Assembly: GCA_044432975.1 (NCBI GenBank)
Contig: JAWXUC010000015.1
Location: 1 to 24,547, forward strand
Source: JAWXUC01 sp044432975
Lineage (GTDB): Bacteria; Pseudomonadota; Alphaproteobacteria; RF32; CAG-239
DNA length: 24,547 bases
Direction of reading: 5' to 3'
Positions 7,731 through 15,644 of this stretch are shown piece after piece; position 1 is the first letter of the stretch; each line of letters begins with the position of its first letter. The notes beneath the pieces were generated by a model. It worked only from the letters and a program-made list of their open reading frames with translations. It made no database searches and had not been told where the DNA came from. The translations under genes were made by a program, and so were the position numbers.

Positions 7731-7760
7731 AAAAAAAAGGAACGCAAAAATGCGTTCCTT
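7731..7760 (-). terminator. rpsD intrinsic terminator
   Basis: Read on the minus strand, AAGGAACGCA and TGCGTTCCTT form a 10-bp stem with a 4-base loop, followed by eight or more T. It lies about 20 bases after the rpsD stop. Confidence 0.85.
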
Positions 7761-7779
7761 GCATAAGTTAAATAACTTA

Positions 7780-8394
7780 TTATCTTGAGTAGAACTCGAT
7801 TACTAAGTTTGGTTCCATTACTGCACCGTAAGGTACATCTTCAAATTTTGGAACATAAGCAAATTTTGCAGACATTTTTTTAGCGTCTAATTCAAAATAT
7901 GCTGGTACATCTCTGTTTGCTACTTCTAAAGCTTCTAAAATTGTAGTTAAGTTTTTAGATTTTTCTCTAACTTCAATAACATCACCAGCTTTTAACATAT
8001 ATGATGGAATATTAACTCTTTGACCATTAACTAAAATATGACCATGGTTAACAACTTGACGAGCAGCAAATGGAGTTTTTGCTAATTTTGCTTTGTATAC
8101 TGCGTTGTCTAAACGAGATTCTAAAATACCGATTAAATTTTCTGCAGTATCACCTTTACGACGAACAGCTTCTACATAATATTTGAAGAATTGTTTTTCT
8201 GAAATATTACCATAGTAAGTTTTCAATCTTTGTTTTGCCATTAATTGAACACCATAGTCTGTAGATTTTTTTCTACCTTGACCGTGTTGTCCTGGCTTGT
8301 ATTCTCTTTTGTTAAATGGGCTGTTTGCAGCACCCCATAAATTTGCGCCGTAGCGACGTTCTGCTTTCTTTTTTGCAGATACTATACTTTTCAT
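7780..8394 (-). CDS. rpsD: 30S ribosomal protein S4
   Basis: Full-length S4 (204 residues; about 205 is usual in Alphaproteobacteria). S4 binds 16S rRNA early in 30S assembly and takes part in decoding fidelity. The N-terminal part shows RRYG and PGQHGQGRKK near residues 13-41. The S4 RNA-binding fold is evident at about 94-150: LESRLDNAVYK, then ARQVVNHGHILVNGQRVNIP. The protein ends in NLVIEFYSR. The start at 8394 has a good Shine-Dalgarno (AAAAGGAAA). It stands alone with its own promoter and terminator, outside a ribosomal-protein operon. A leader of nearly 100 nt could allow autoregulation as known for S4 in other bacteria, but I cannot identify a specific site. Confidence 0.97.
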   Translation of the reverse strand: MKSIVSAKKKAERRYGANLWGAANSPFNKREYKPGQHGQGRKKSTDYGVQLMAKQRLKTYYGNISEKQFFKYYVEAVRRKGDTAENLIGILESRLDNAVYKAKLAKTPFAARQVVNHGHILVNGQRVNIPSYMLKAGDVIEVREKSKNLTTILEALEVANRDVPAYFELDAKKMSAKFAYVPKFEDVPYGAVMEPNLVIEFYSR

Positions 8395-8494
8395 ATTTTT
8401 ATTTCCTTTTTAATAAATATTTTTATTGTCCCGATAGTCTTTTGAATTAATACAAAAGCGTGGCGCAACTGCCAACTTTCTCGGAAGTAAGTGT

Positions 8495-8522
8495 TTTATA
8501 ATGGATTTATTTTTAAATGCAA
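8495..8522 (-). promoter_or_regulatory. rpsD promoter
   Basis: On the minus strand, TTGCAT (8522-8517) and TATAAA (8500-8495) are separated by 16 bases. The predicted start near 8488 gives a leader of about 94 nt. The tRNA-Leu gene has a nearly identical promoter. Confidence 0.65.
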
Positions 8523-8538
8523 GAAGTTTTTTGACTGT

Positions 8539-8683
8539 ATTGCGGATCAAGTCCGCAATGACGGAACGGAGGGGGATTGTGGATCAAGTCCGCAATGACG
8601 GAACGGAGGGGGATTGTGGATCAAGTCCGCAATGATGGAGCAGAGGGGGATTGCGGATTAAACACGCAATGATGGAGCGGGGG
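8539..8683. repeat. Four tandem copies of a 37-bp palindromic repeat
   Basis: Units start at 8539, 8576, 8613 and 8650. Each begins with a palindrome of the form TTGCGGA-tcaag-TCCGCAA, followed by a G-rich tail (GAGGGGGATT). The first three differ by only a few bases and the fourth is diverged. There are no unique spacers. The array lies between mipZ and the rpsD promoter and, with that promoter and leader, fills 8395-8692. Confidence 0.85.
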
Positions 8684-8692
8684 GAAAAGTTT

Positions 8693-9484
8693 TTATTCTT
8701 CTGGGCAGATAAATTCGGCTATTGCCCTAACTTCTCTTTTGGCAGCCAAATGAGAAACACTCATTTTTTGCTTTAAGGTAGAATTGCTAAAATCTAAAAC
8801 CGTTAAGCCTTGCAAAAACAACTCTTTATAAATAGTTCTATCTTTCATGCCTTCTAGATATCTAAATCCATATTGCTTTGAAACCTTCTCTAACAACGCA
8901 AAAACTTTTTTCTTGTTATTTGAATTATATGAAGAAATTTTATTACCAACAACAATCCAATTAAGATAATTTTCACCGCGTTTTGCTTTTTCTTTTTTAA
9001 CATCCCAAACAAAGCTTGCATAATGTCCTGCGCTTTTTATTTTGCCCGTTAAATAATCTATATCTGCCAAAGAACTTAAATCTATTAAGCTATCTGAAAT
9101 TGGAGTAATTAATGTATCTGCAAAGCTATGAGCTAAATCAAACAAATAATTCCTTCCTCCTGGGGTATCTATTATTATGGCATCAAATTTTTTAGAAAGT
9201 TCTTCAACTAAAAATGAAATTTCTGCAATATGTGCGTCTTTTTGCTCTTTGGGAGCAAACTTGAAATGCGTTGGCATTGGTAAATCAATGCTTCTTAAAT
9301 CACAAAAAGTTTTTCTGTTCTCAATATATTTTGTAAGACTCGCTTGAGCACCATCAAAATCTAGAGTTGCAACACTAAATCCTTCTTGCAACAATTTAAC
9401 ACTTAAGTGCATAGAAATACTAGATTTTCCTACACCACCTTTTTCATTACTAATTACAATTACATGTGATTTTTTATTTGTCAT
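8693..9484 (-). CDS. mipZ: MipZ-type ATPase, division-site positioning
   Basis: A 263-residue ParA/MinD-family P-loop ATPase. It has a deviant Walker A, KGGVGKS (15-21), D42 in the A' position, and DTPGG at 106-110. Beyond the generic fold it follows Caulobacter MipZ, recalled from memory: NEKGG at the start, an ENR near 55, DTPGG, then ADTLITPISDSLIDLSSL, a W-x-V-x-x-N segment near 176, and a C-terminal block FRYLEGMKDRTIYKELFLQG. MipZ dimers form gradients from ParB-bound poles and inhibit FtsZ, placing the ring at midcell. It is the last gene of the minus-strand cluster and its start overlaps the carboxypeptidase gene by 11 bases, suggesting coupled translation. ParB is not in the window. 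Confidence 0.88.
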   Translation of the reverse strand: MTNKKSHVIVISNEKGGVGKSSISMHLSVKLLQEGFSVATLDFDGAQASLTKYIENRKTFCDLRSIDLPMPTHFKFAPKEQKDAHIAEISFLVEELSKKFDAIIIDTPGGRNYLFDLAHSFADTLITPISDSLIDLSSLADIDYLTGKIKSAGHYASFVWDVKKEKAKRGENYLNWIVVGNKISSYNSNNKKKVFALLEKVSKQYGFRYLEGMKDRTIYKELFLQGLTVLDFSNSTLKQKMSVSHLAAKREVRAIAEFICPEE

Positions 9485-10538
9485 GATAAGCCAATTTCAT
9501 CTCTTTAGTTTCTTTATGAGAAATCACTATACAAGACTTTTTTGACTTTTTCAAATAATTACATGTGTTATGCGCATCTTTTTTTGCAAAACCGATAATT
9601 TGAGAACGATACATTACAGTTGAAGCTGTTTCTACAACATCTACATCTACTTTTACATCTTTTTTCTTTATTAAATTATTTACAGCATTGGCATATTGTC
9701 TGGCTTTTGCATAATTTGTAAATGCTCCAACCTGAATACCATAATCCTTACTTCCGTCATCTTTAATTTCTAGACCAGAGTTCATAAGGCTTGCAATTTT
9801 ATTATCTCTTTTATCTGCTGTTTTATGTCCCATTGTTACTGCTATAACTCTTTTTCCATCTTTTTGTGCTGAAGTTACAATATTAAAACCAGATGCTCTG
9901 GTATATCCTGTTTTCATACCATCTGCACCATCAAAATTGCGCAATAAATGGTTGTGTGTCCAGTGCGTATAACCTTTATATTTAAAGCTTCTTTGAGAAA
10001 ATAAAGTATAATACTGTGGAAAATGATGATACATTGCAGCACCTAATAAAGCCATATCTCTTGCGGTTGTCTTTTGAGCTTTATTGGGCAAGCCTGAAGC
10101 ATTTTTAAATGTTGTATTTTTCATACCGAGTGCATGCGCAACTTCTGTCATTGTTTTTGCAAAATTTTGCTCATTATAACCAATGTTTTCAGCCAACACT
10201 GTTGCAACATCATTTGCAGATTTTACAATTAAAGCATTTATACAATCTTCAACACTTATAGTTTCTCCTGCACGCAATCCTAATCTTGAAGGTGAGCGAT
10301 TAGAGGCTGTCCAAGAAACCTTTAACATATCTGTTTTTTTAATTAAGCCTTTTTCCAAAGCATCAAAAGTTATATATAGCGTCATTAATTTTGTTAATGA
10401 AGCAGGATACCTTAATTCATCAGCGTTTGAAGAAGACAAAACATCACCTGATTGTGCATCTATCATAATAGAAGACACACTAGCATGAGCTTGGTTTATA
10501 AAAAACACCATAAAAAACGCTAAAACAATTTTTTTCAT
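9474..10538 (-). CDS. D-alanyl-D-alanine carboxypeptidase with C-terminal SPOR domain
   Basis: A 354-residue PBP5/DacA-DacF-type enzyme that removes the terminal D-Ala of peptidoglycan stem peptides. Residues 1-19 are a Sec signal (..NQAHA). The three penicillin-binding motifs are intact: S47-L-T-K50 with the active-site serine, S107-A-N109, and K209-T-G211. Residues about 266-340 (YGIQVGAFTNYAKARQYANA onward) form a SPOR domain, which in known proteins binds denuded glycans at the septum. The usual PBP5 C-terminal membrane anchor is absent. The last residues extend over the mipZ start. No clear Shine-Dalgarno is seen; the Sel1 gene ends 35 bases upstream. The neighbour mipZ fits a septal role. 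Confidence 0.9.
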   Translation of the reverse strand: MKKIVLAFFMVFFINQAHASVSSIMIDAQSGDVLSSSNADELRYPASLTKLMTLYITFDALEKGLIKKTDMLKVSWTASNRSPSRLGLRAGETISVEDCINALIVKSANDVATVLAENIGYNEQNFAKTMTEVAHALGMKNTTFKNASGLPNKAQKTTARDMALLGAAMYHHFPQYYTLFSQRSFKYKGYTHWTHNHLLRNFDGADGMKTGYTRASGFNIVTSAQKDGKRVIAVTMGHKTADKRDNKIASLMNSGLEIKDDGSKDYGIQVGAFTNYAKARQYANAVNNLIKKKDVKVDVDVVETASTVMYRSQIIGFAKKDAHNTCNYLKKSKKSCIVISHKETKEMKLAYHDK

Positions 10539-10573
10539 GGTGTTTATTATAATTTATATTTATAAAGAAAAAG

Positions 10574-11644
10574 TTAATCTTCAATCAATCTTTCTAAATT
10601 TCTACCGAATGTAGATCTGACATAAGTTGTTATTTCTGTTGGAGCAAAAACAAACCTATTTGCTTGTGCCTGAGCTTCTAAAATTTCTTCTATTTTTAAG
10701 AGTTTTTCTATAACGGCACGTTTATTTGCGGCATCTTTTTTGCCTTTTACAGATGACAAGTTATAAAGGATATGAGCTTTAAATAAATCTTTTGGATATC
10801 TATAACCTGTAGCTAAAATGTCTGCAAGACCATACATTGCATTTAAATTATCTTGTTTTATTGCCTTATTTAATAAGCTAACACCAATACCATAGTTTTG
10901 AGGAACTCCATGACCTTTAAGATACATTTTTGCTAAAAAAAACTGAGCTTCATCAAAACCTGCTTTAGCTGCTTTCTCAACATAAGATGATGCTACATTA
11001 TAATCTCTAGGATAATTAACCCCGTAATAATAACAAAGTCCAAGCATATACTGAGAAATAACATTTCCTTCTTTTGCTGCATAATTAAATAAAAATGCTG
11101 CGTTATCTTTACTTAAGAGAACGCCATCCCCTGTTAAAAACATAAAAGCAAGATTAACTGCTGCATCTACACTTCCTAACTCAACAGATTTCTTAAAATT
11201 TTCGGCAGCAGCTTTTCTATCCCTCTCAACTCCAATTCCTGAGTAATATAAATTTGCTAAGTTATTTAAAGATAGAACGTTATTTAATTTAGCCCCTTTA
11301 GAATAATACTCAAAAGCCTTTTCAGGATTTCTTTCAACACCTAAATCTTCATCACCATACAAATAAATATATCCTAAAGCACCTATTGCTTGTTCATCAT
11401 CATTTTCGGCAAGTTCATTAAGGTCCTCTAAAAAAGAAACTCCTTCTTTTGTTTTTTTAACCTTAACATCTTCATCAAGACCTTTAAGAAATGGTAGTTT
11501 TAAGAAAGAAAAGAAGCCTTTTTTCTCTTCTTTTTTTTCTTTAGGTTGCTGAATTGACAAAGAAGCATCTTCAGAATTAAGGTCAAACTGCGCATAAATG
11601 GGAGTTGTTAAAAACAATAAAACTAAAAGAAACATTTTCATCAT
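10574..11644 (-). CDS. Secreted Sel1-repeat protein
   Basis: A 356-residue protein with a signal peptide (residues 1-18, ending IYA). A Lys/Glu-rich linker (about 33-70) is followed by roughly six Sel1-like repeats between about 85 and 300, recognisable by A-x-x-x-L-G-x-(I/L)-Y-x-x-G-x-G-(V)-x-x-(D/N)-x-x-K-A patterns such as LANLYYSGIGVERDRKAA and LAKMYLKGHGVPQNYGIG. Sel1 arrays are alpha-solenoid scaffolds for protein contacts, so a periplasmic adaptor role is likely but the partner is unknown. Its start overlaps the preceding stop as ATGA, indicating translational coupling in the mla-mipZ cluster. Confidence 0.85.
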   Translation of the reverse strand: MMKMFLLVLLFLTTPIYAQFDLNSEDASLSIQQPKEKKEEKKGFFSFLKLPFLKGLDEDVKVKKTKEGVSFLEDLNELAENDDEQAIGALGYIYLYGDEDLGVERNPEKAFEYYSKGAKLNNVLSLNNLANLYYSGIGVERDRKAAAENFKKSVELGSVDAAVNLAFMFLTGDGVLLSKDNAAFLFNYAAKEGNVISQYMLGLCYYYGVNYPRDYNVASSYVEKAAKAGFDEAQFFLAKMYLKGHGVPQNYGIGVSLLNKAIKQDNLNAMYGLADILATGYRYPKDLFKAHILYNLSSVKGKKDAANKRAVIEKLLKIEEILEAQAQANRFVFAPTEITTYVRSTFGRNLERLIED

Positions 11645-12924
11645 CTGCGCAAATTCCTTTTTTGATCTAAAACAGAAACTAAAACGTCTTCATTTGTTTT
11701 TTTACCATGAAAACTTCTGTCTTTCTCTATATCTTTTTGAGACAAAACTCCTCTATATTTGGGCAAAATATATTTTTTATATCTGTTAAAAACATCTTTT
11801 ACTTCTGGGCTAGCATCTCTAAATAAATGTTTTAGTTCTGTAGAAAGACCTTCGTAGCCAATTTGTCTTTTTAAATCTGGAGTTAAATCAAAAAGAGGTT
11901 CTGTTTCAACAAGCATTTGTTTAGGACGAGCTAAGAAATTATCTTGAATTATTTTAATACAATCAGAATAAACACCATCTTTGCTTGGTTTTTTATTAGA
12001 TATTTTTGCCTTATAACGAGACTCTTTTCTAACAACTTTTTCTAAAACCTTTTGGTTATATTTTTCTATACCTAAGCGATAAAGCATGCCTATAGATCTA
12101 TCTATATTAAGAGTTCGAGTTTCTTTTTCTCTTTGAGACAAGCTAGAGCTTTCATTTATTTTTCTTTGTTCTTCATACATTTTATGTGTAAGGTCATCTA
12201 CCATTTCAAGCGCAGTTATTTTTAACTGGACTTCAACTTTTAAACCATTTGGAAGATGAATAAAAAACACTTTATTTCTAAAATTTTTTTCAGTAAATTC
12301 ATCAGCCCTTTTTACATCATTGCCACAAAACTTGTCTTTTGTTTCTTTTTCATCTATTTTAATACCAGGCATTTTTAGAAATTCTTGGTAGACATTTTCA
12401 ATTTCTTCTAATCTTTTTCCTGAAATAGAAACTCTTAAAACATCATTTAATTTTTTATGATTACCTTTATATTTGCCATCAATCTTTATTTTCTCAATCG
12501 CTCTATCAACATTTTTCACACCTGGCATTGTAAAAAACAAAGGATTTTTACTTTTACCAAAAGGAATTCTAAATATTGCACAAGTATTTGGAGTTACATG
12601 TTTTAAATGAGCTTCATCTTCATCTAGGATTGTTTTTTTTGTAACAGGATCGACAATTTTAAAATTTTCTTCCTCACCAAAAACACTATCAAAAACGCTA
12701 TACATTTGACGATATACAGACATTGAGTCTGTATAATACATACGCAAATAATCTGCACCTTCAGAGGTTATTTCACCTTTTTTTTCAGCCCTATTAATTT
12801 TTGCTAGCGCTTTTATATCTTTTTGGGCTTGATCTGCATCTATTTCTTCATCTGTTCTGTTAAAAAGATCTTTATATTTTAATGGAAATGATACAGACCT
12901 ATCAAATGTATCTTTTCTGGTCAT
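11641..12924 (-). CDS. Uncharacterised protein with a RelA/SpoT-like nucleotidyltransferase region
   Basis: A 427-residue protein with no signal peptide, so probably cytoplasmic. I do not recognise a named family. Residues about 140-255 follow the order of the RelA/SpoT synthetase fold: a basic segment GKYKGNHKK (150-158); LNDVLRVSI (159-167), matching the metal-binding D-x-x-x-R strand; and VEVQLK (230-235), matching the E-x-Q strand; then THKMYEEQR (246-254), like the closing H-x-x-Y helix. The acidic residues D161 and E231 are both kept. No HD hydrolase domain or C-terminal TGS/ACT regulatory domain is seen. Both flanks (1-135, 260-427) are charged and helical. It begins 2 bases after the mlaC stop and ends in a 4-base overlap with the Sel1 gene. 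The fold call rests on motif order and could be wrong; activity is unknown. Confidence 0.5.
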   Translation of the reverse strand: MTRKDTFDRSVSFPLKYKDLFNRTDEEIDADQAQKDIKALAKINRAEKKGEITSEGADYLRMYYTDSMSVYRQMYSVFDSVFGEEENFKIVDPVTKKTILDEDEAHLKHVTPNTCAIFRIPFGKSKNPLFFTMPGVKNVDRAIEKIKIDGKYKGNHKKLNDVLRVSISGKRLEEIENVYQEFLKMPGIKIDEKETKDKFCGNDVKRADEFTEKNFRNKVFFIHLPNGLKVEVQLKITALEMVDDLTHKMYEEQRKINESSSLSQREKETRTLNIDRSIGMLYRLGIEKYNQKVLEKVVRKESRYKAKISNKKPSKDGVYSDCIKIIQDNFLARPKQMLVETEPLFDLTPDLKRQIGYEGLSTELKHLFRDASPEVKDVFNRYKKYILPKYRGVLSQKDIEKDRSFHGKKTNEDVLVSVLDQKRNLRR

Positions 12925-12926
12925 TT

Positions 12927-13523
12927 TTATTTATTACCATCCAATTTCTTAATCAAAGCACTTATACTTCCACCATTGTTTTTAAGAAAAGAAGTGTATT
13001 CACTACGAGCAGACACTGCTAAACTAACATTCTCTATAACAATATCCACTACTTTATAAGCACCGTCTTTTTCTTCTAAAACACGCCAAACAACTTTTGC
13101 TGGCACACTACCATCGCCCATATCAACTTCTGTGTCTACAAAAATTTGAGAAGCGCTATTTGAAGCTGAAGAACCCTTGAAGTCAAAACTTTTACCCTTA
13201 AACTCATCAAAACGGCCAGACCAAGTGCGAACATTGTATTCTTTATAAGCTGCTATAAATGATTTCTTTTCTTCTGGAGTTGCTGTTCTGTAATATCTAC
13301 CTAAAACAAATTTACCAATAAAATCTAAATCAAAATATTCTTCAAACAATTTTGTGAATTTTTTTGTTTTTTCTGAAGCACTCAAATTTGAATTAACAAG
13401 CTCTTCGATACCTGTAGTTGTCATTTTTTTCACAAAGTCTTCTGCCTTTTTTGCATTTATACTTGCATGTGCAACATTAGAAAATATCAAAACACTTAAA
13501 GTTATTGCAAATAGTTTTTTCAT
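12927..13523 (-). CDS. mlaC: Periplasmic phospholipid-transport protein MlaC
   Basis: A 198-residue Ttg2D/MlaC-family protein. MlaC carries a phospholipid across the periplasm between the outer-membrane MlaA complex and the inner-membrane MlaFEDB transporter. It has a signal peptide (residues 1-20, ..NVAHA). The family layout is visible: LFEEYFDLDFIGKFVLGRYY near 60-80, then a YNVRTWSGRF segment, then strand-rich IFVDTEVDM and AYKVVDIVIENVSL towards the end. AGGGGAA lies 5 bases before the ATG. mlaA is 19 bases upstream, so the two outer parts of the Mla pathway are together. mlaFEDB are not in the window. Confidence 0.93.
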   Translation of the reverse strand: MKKLFAITLSVLIFSNVAHASINAKKAEDFVKKMTTTGIEELVNSNLSASEKTKKFTKLFEEYFDLDFIGKFVLGRYYRTATPEEKKSFIAAYKEYNVRTWSGRFDEFKGKSFDFKGSSASNSASQIFVDTEVDMGDGSVPAKVVWRVLEEKDGAYKVVDIVIENVSLAVSARSEYTSFLKNNGGSISALIKKLDGNK

Positions 13524-13542
13524 TTTATTCCCCTAAAAACAA

Positions 13543-14286
13543 TTATTCCATATCAAAGTCAAAATCATAAGTAATAACGCCTTGCTTTGAACCACATTTG
13601 GTTGCGGCTCTATTTTGCAAATAAGCAGAACGCATTGCTGTATAATAATCAACTGAATTTTTTTCTAAATCATTTAACAATGGCATTGCATTTGCTCTTG
13701 CAACAATAACATTCGCACCTGCATAACCATATCTCAAGCTATTAGCATCCCCCTCTGAAGTAACTGAGTTTGAGGCAATATTAACAGGATTTGCAATACT
13801 ATCAACTGCTAACCCAACTGCAGAACGAGGAGTTGCAGGACCAACAAATGGTAAAATGATAAAAGGACCATCAGCCACACACCAAGTTGCCAAGGTTTCA
13901 TCAAAATTTGTTTTTTCTACATCTAAGCCCCAACCTGACGCAACATCAAAGCTACCTAAAAGACCTAAAGTTGTGTTTACACCAAATCTGGCAACATTAA
14001 CACCTGCTGATTTGAACTCACCTTGCAAAACATGGTTTGCAGCAGAAACAGGCTCAAAAATATTACTGAAAATAGAATTAACCCTATTTTGAACAGCTTT
14101 GGGAGTTACGCTTAGATATCCTTGAGCTATTGGCTTTAAGAAATATTTATCAACGGTGTTATTAAAAGAGAACATAGCTCTGTTATAGCCTTCAAATTTA
14201 TCATCATGATTTAAAGACTGACCGCTTACTACACAGCCATTTAATGATAATGATAAAAGAAAAAATAGTATTGATTTTATTTTCAT
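13543..14286 (-). CDS. mlaA: Outer-membrane lipoprotein MlaA (VacJ)
   Basis: A 247-residue VacJ-family protein. MlaA sits in the outer membrane and removes mislocalised phospholipids from the outer leaflet, passing them to MlaC. The lipobox LNGC places the lipidated cysteine at residue 18. Family signatures include FEGYNRAMFSFNN, an FGVNTTLGLLGSFDVASGWG segment, and PFIILPFVGPATPRSAVG. A long tail follows these, somewhat more variable than the core. TAGGAT precedes the ATG, and a TTGTAT-16-TATATT promoter lies just upstream. It is the first gene of the six-gene minus-strand cluster. Confidence 0.95.
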   Translation of the reverse strand: MKIKSILFFLLSLSLNGCVVSGQSLNHDDKFEGYNRAMFSFNNTVDKYFLKPIAQGYLSVTPKAVQNRVNSIFSNIFEPVSAANHVLQGEFKSAGVNVARFGVNTTLGLLGSFDVASGWGLDVEKTNFDETLATWCVADGPFIILPFVGPATPRSAVGLAVDSIANPVNIASNSVTSEGDANSLRYGYAGANVIVARANAMPLLNDLEKNSVDYYTAMRSAYLQNRAATKCGSKQGVITYDFDFDME

Positions 14287-14317
14287 ATTGTATATCCTAT
14301 CTATAGATTTTGTAGAA

Positions 14318-14345
14318 AATATATCATATCTTTTTTTAAATACAA
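14318..14345 (-). promoter_or_regulatory. Promoter of the mlaA-mipZ cluster
   Basis: On the minus strand, TTGTAT (14345-14340) and TATATT (14323-14318) are separated by 16 bases. It lies 32 bases upstream of the mlaA ATG, in the divergent gap shared with kdsB. The kdsB promoter itself is not obvious. Confidence 0.6.
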
Positions 14346-14369
14346 GAATTTTATAAAGGAATAAAAAAA

Positions 14370-15140
14370 ATGAAAACGGCTGTTATTATACCAACGAGAC
14401 TTAAATCAACAAGATTACCAAACAAACCTTTGGCTATAATCAACGGAAAAACAATGATTCAACACGTCTACGAGCATGCTATATCTGTTCATGATAAAGA
14501 AGATGTTTTTATTGCTTCTGGCGATAAAGAAATTGTAGAATTAGCAAAAACATTTGATGCAAAATGCATATTAACAAACCCTAGCCTCCCTTCTGGCACA
14601 GATAGAATCGCAAAAGCATTAGATGGAATTGACCCAGATGGCACCAAATATGATATTATTGTTAACTTTCAAGGAGACGGAATCAACGTTGATCCCAAAC
14701 TAAATTTAGAACTTGTTGAGTTGATGAAAAAAACAAATGCCGATATAGTTACTGTTGGAATGAAAATCACAAAAGAAGATGAAATAAACAACCCTAATTA
14801 TGTAAAAATAGCACTAGCAAAACCTGATGACAAAGACTTTGGTAGGGCTGTATATTTTTCTCGCCTTCCTGTTCCATACAACAGAGATGCAGAAGGAGCT
14901 TGCGATCATGCTTTTTGGCATATTGGAATTTACATATACAAAGCAGAATCATTAAAAAAGTTCATAAATCTTCCTGTTGGGGTTTTAGAAGATAAAGAAA
15001 AACTAGAACAACTAAGAGCTCTTGAAAACGGAATGAGTATCGTTGCTAAAGTTGTCGACAGCATTAAACTAATACAAGATGCGCCTGCCGACATCAACAC
15101 AGAAGAAGAGTTAATTGAAGCTCAAAAATTTATGTTTTAA
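14370..15140 (+). CDS. kdsB: 3-deoxy-manno-octulosonate cytidylyltransferase
   Basis: A 256-residue CMP-Kdo synthetase, close to the usual 245-260. It activates Kdo with CTP for transfer to lipid A in the cytoplasm, so the cell should make LPS. The N-terminal nucleotide-binding motif IIPTRLKSTRLPNKPL (residues 6-21) is clear. Further family segments are SGTDRIAKAL near 85, NFQGDGINVDP near 110 (the usual N-Q-G-D-E-P region, altered here), FSRLPVPYNRD near 168 and HIGIYIYKAESL near 188. AAAGGAA precedes the ATG. It leads a three-gene plus-strand run, with the ATP12-like gene 11 bases on. The altered QGDGIN motif is worth noting but common folds tolerate variation there. Confidence 0.93.
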   Translation: MKTAVIIPTRLKSTRLPNKPLAIINGKTMIQHVYEHAISVHDKEDVFIASGDKEIVELAKTFDAKCILTNPSLPSGTDRIAKALDGIDPDGTKYDIIVNFQGDGINVDPKLNLELVELMKKTNADIVTVGMKITKEDEINNPNYVKIALAKPDDKDFGRAVYFSRLPVPYNRDAEGACDHAFWHIGIYIYKAESLKKFINLPVGVLEDKEKLEQLRALENGMSIVAKVVDSIKLIQDAPADINTEEELIEAQKFMF

Positions 15141-15151
15141 GGAATATAACG

Positions 15152-15643
15152 ATGACTGATTTAGAACAAGGACTAAAAGAGATTTCTCAGAATCGCGAGG
15201 TAATAATTGAAAAATTACTACAGTTTTCATTAACAGACACTTTGATGTTTTGGGGAAACGAAAAAGACTTAATAGAATTGCAACAACAAAAATGGCAACC
15301 AATTTTAACTTGGGCAGAAAAACAACTTAATTTAGAAATAAAAAGAACCCAAAATCTTGATGTTCCTGAAGAGAATAAAGAGGCAGGGTATAGAATAAAA
15401 AACTTTTTATTATCTTTAGATGACAAAGAGCTTACAGCTTTTTACAAATCAGCTTTATTAATGAAAAGCATTTTACTAGCAATGGCATTTGTAAAAAAAG
15501 AAATTTCAGCAGAACAAGCTTTTGAGGCAGCCCTCTTAGAAGAAAGGTGGCAAAATAAAATTTGGGGAACAACCGATGAAGCTGAAGAAAATCAAGAGGC
15601 CTTCAAACAAGAACTTATTGAAATTGAAAACTTCTTAAAATAA
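15152..15643 (+). CDS. ATP12-like F1-ATPase assembly chaperone, short form
   Basis: A 163-residue protein matching only the C-terminal part of ATP12, the chaperone that holds the F1 alpha subunit during ATP synthase assembly in mitochondria and Alphaproteobacteria. Visible signatures are a Q-x-x-x-W-x-P-x-x-x-W segment (44-54) and the ending E-x-x-W-Q-x-x-x-W-G-x-x-x-E-A (130-144). Typical members are about 230-260 residues and begin with an extra beta-rich domain, which is missing. The start ATG is preceded by AAGGAATATA and there is no in-frame ATP12-like coding sequence between kdsB and this ATG (11 bases), so the shortening is real in this sequence. ATP12 membership is confident; activity of the short form is unknown. 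Confidence 0.75.
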   Translation: MTDLEQGLKEISQNREVIIEKLLQFSLTDTLMFWGNEKDLIELQQQKWQPILTWAEKQLNLEIKRTQNLDVPEENKEAGYRIKNFLLSLDDKELTAFYKSALLMKSILLAMAFVKKEISAEQAFEAALLEERWQNKIWGTTDEAEENQEAFKQELIEIENFLK

Positions 15644-15644
15644 A

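Noticed and set aside
8539..8683. CRISPR array
   Set aside because: The 37-bp units touch each other with no unique spacers, and no cas gene is nearby.
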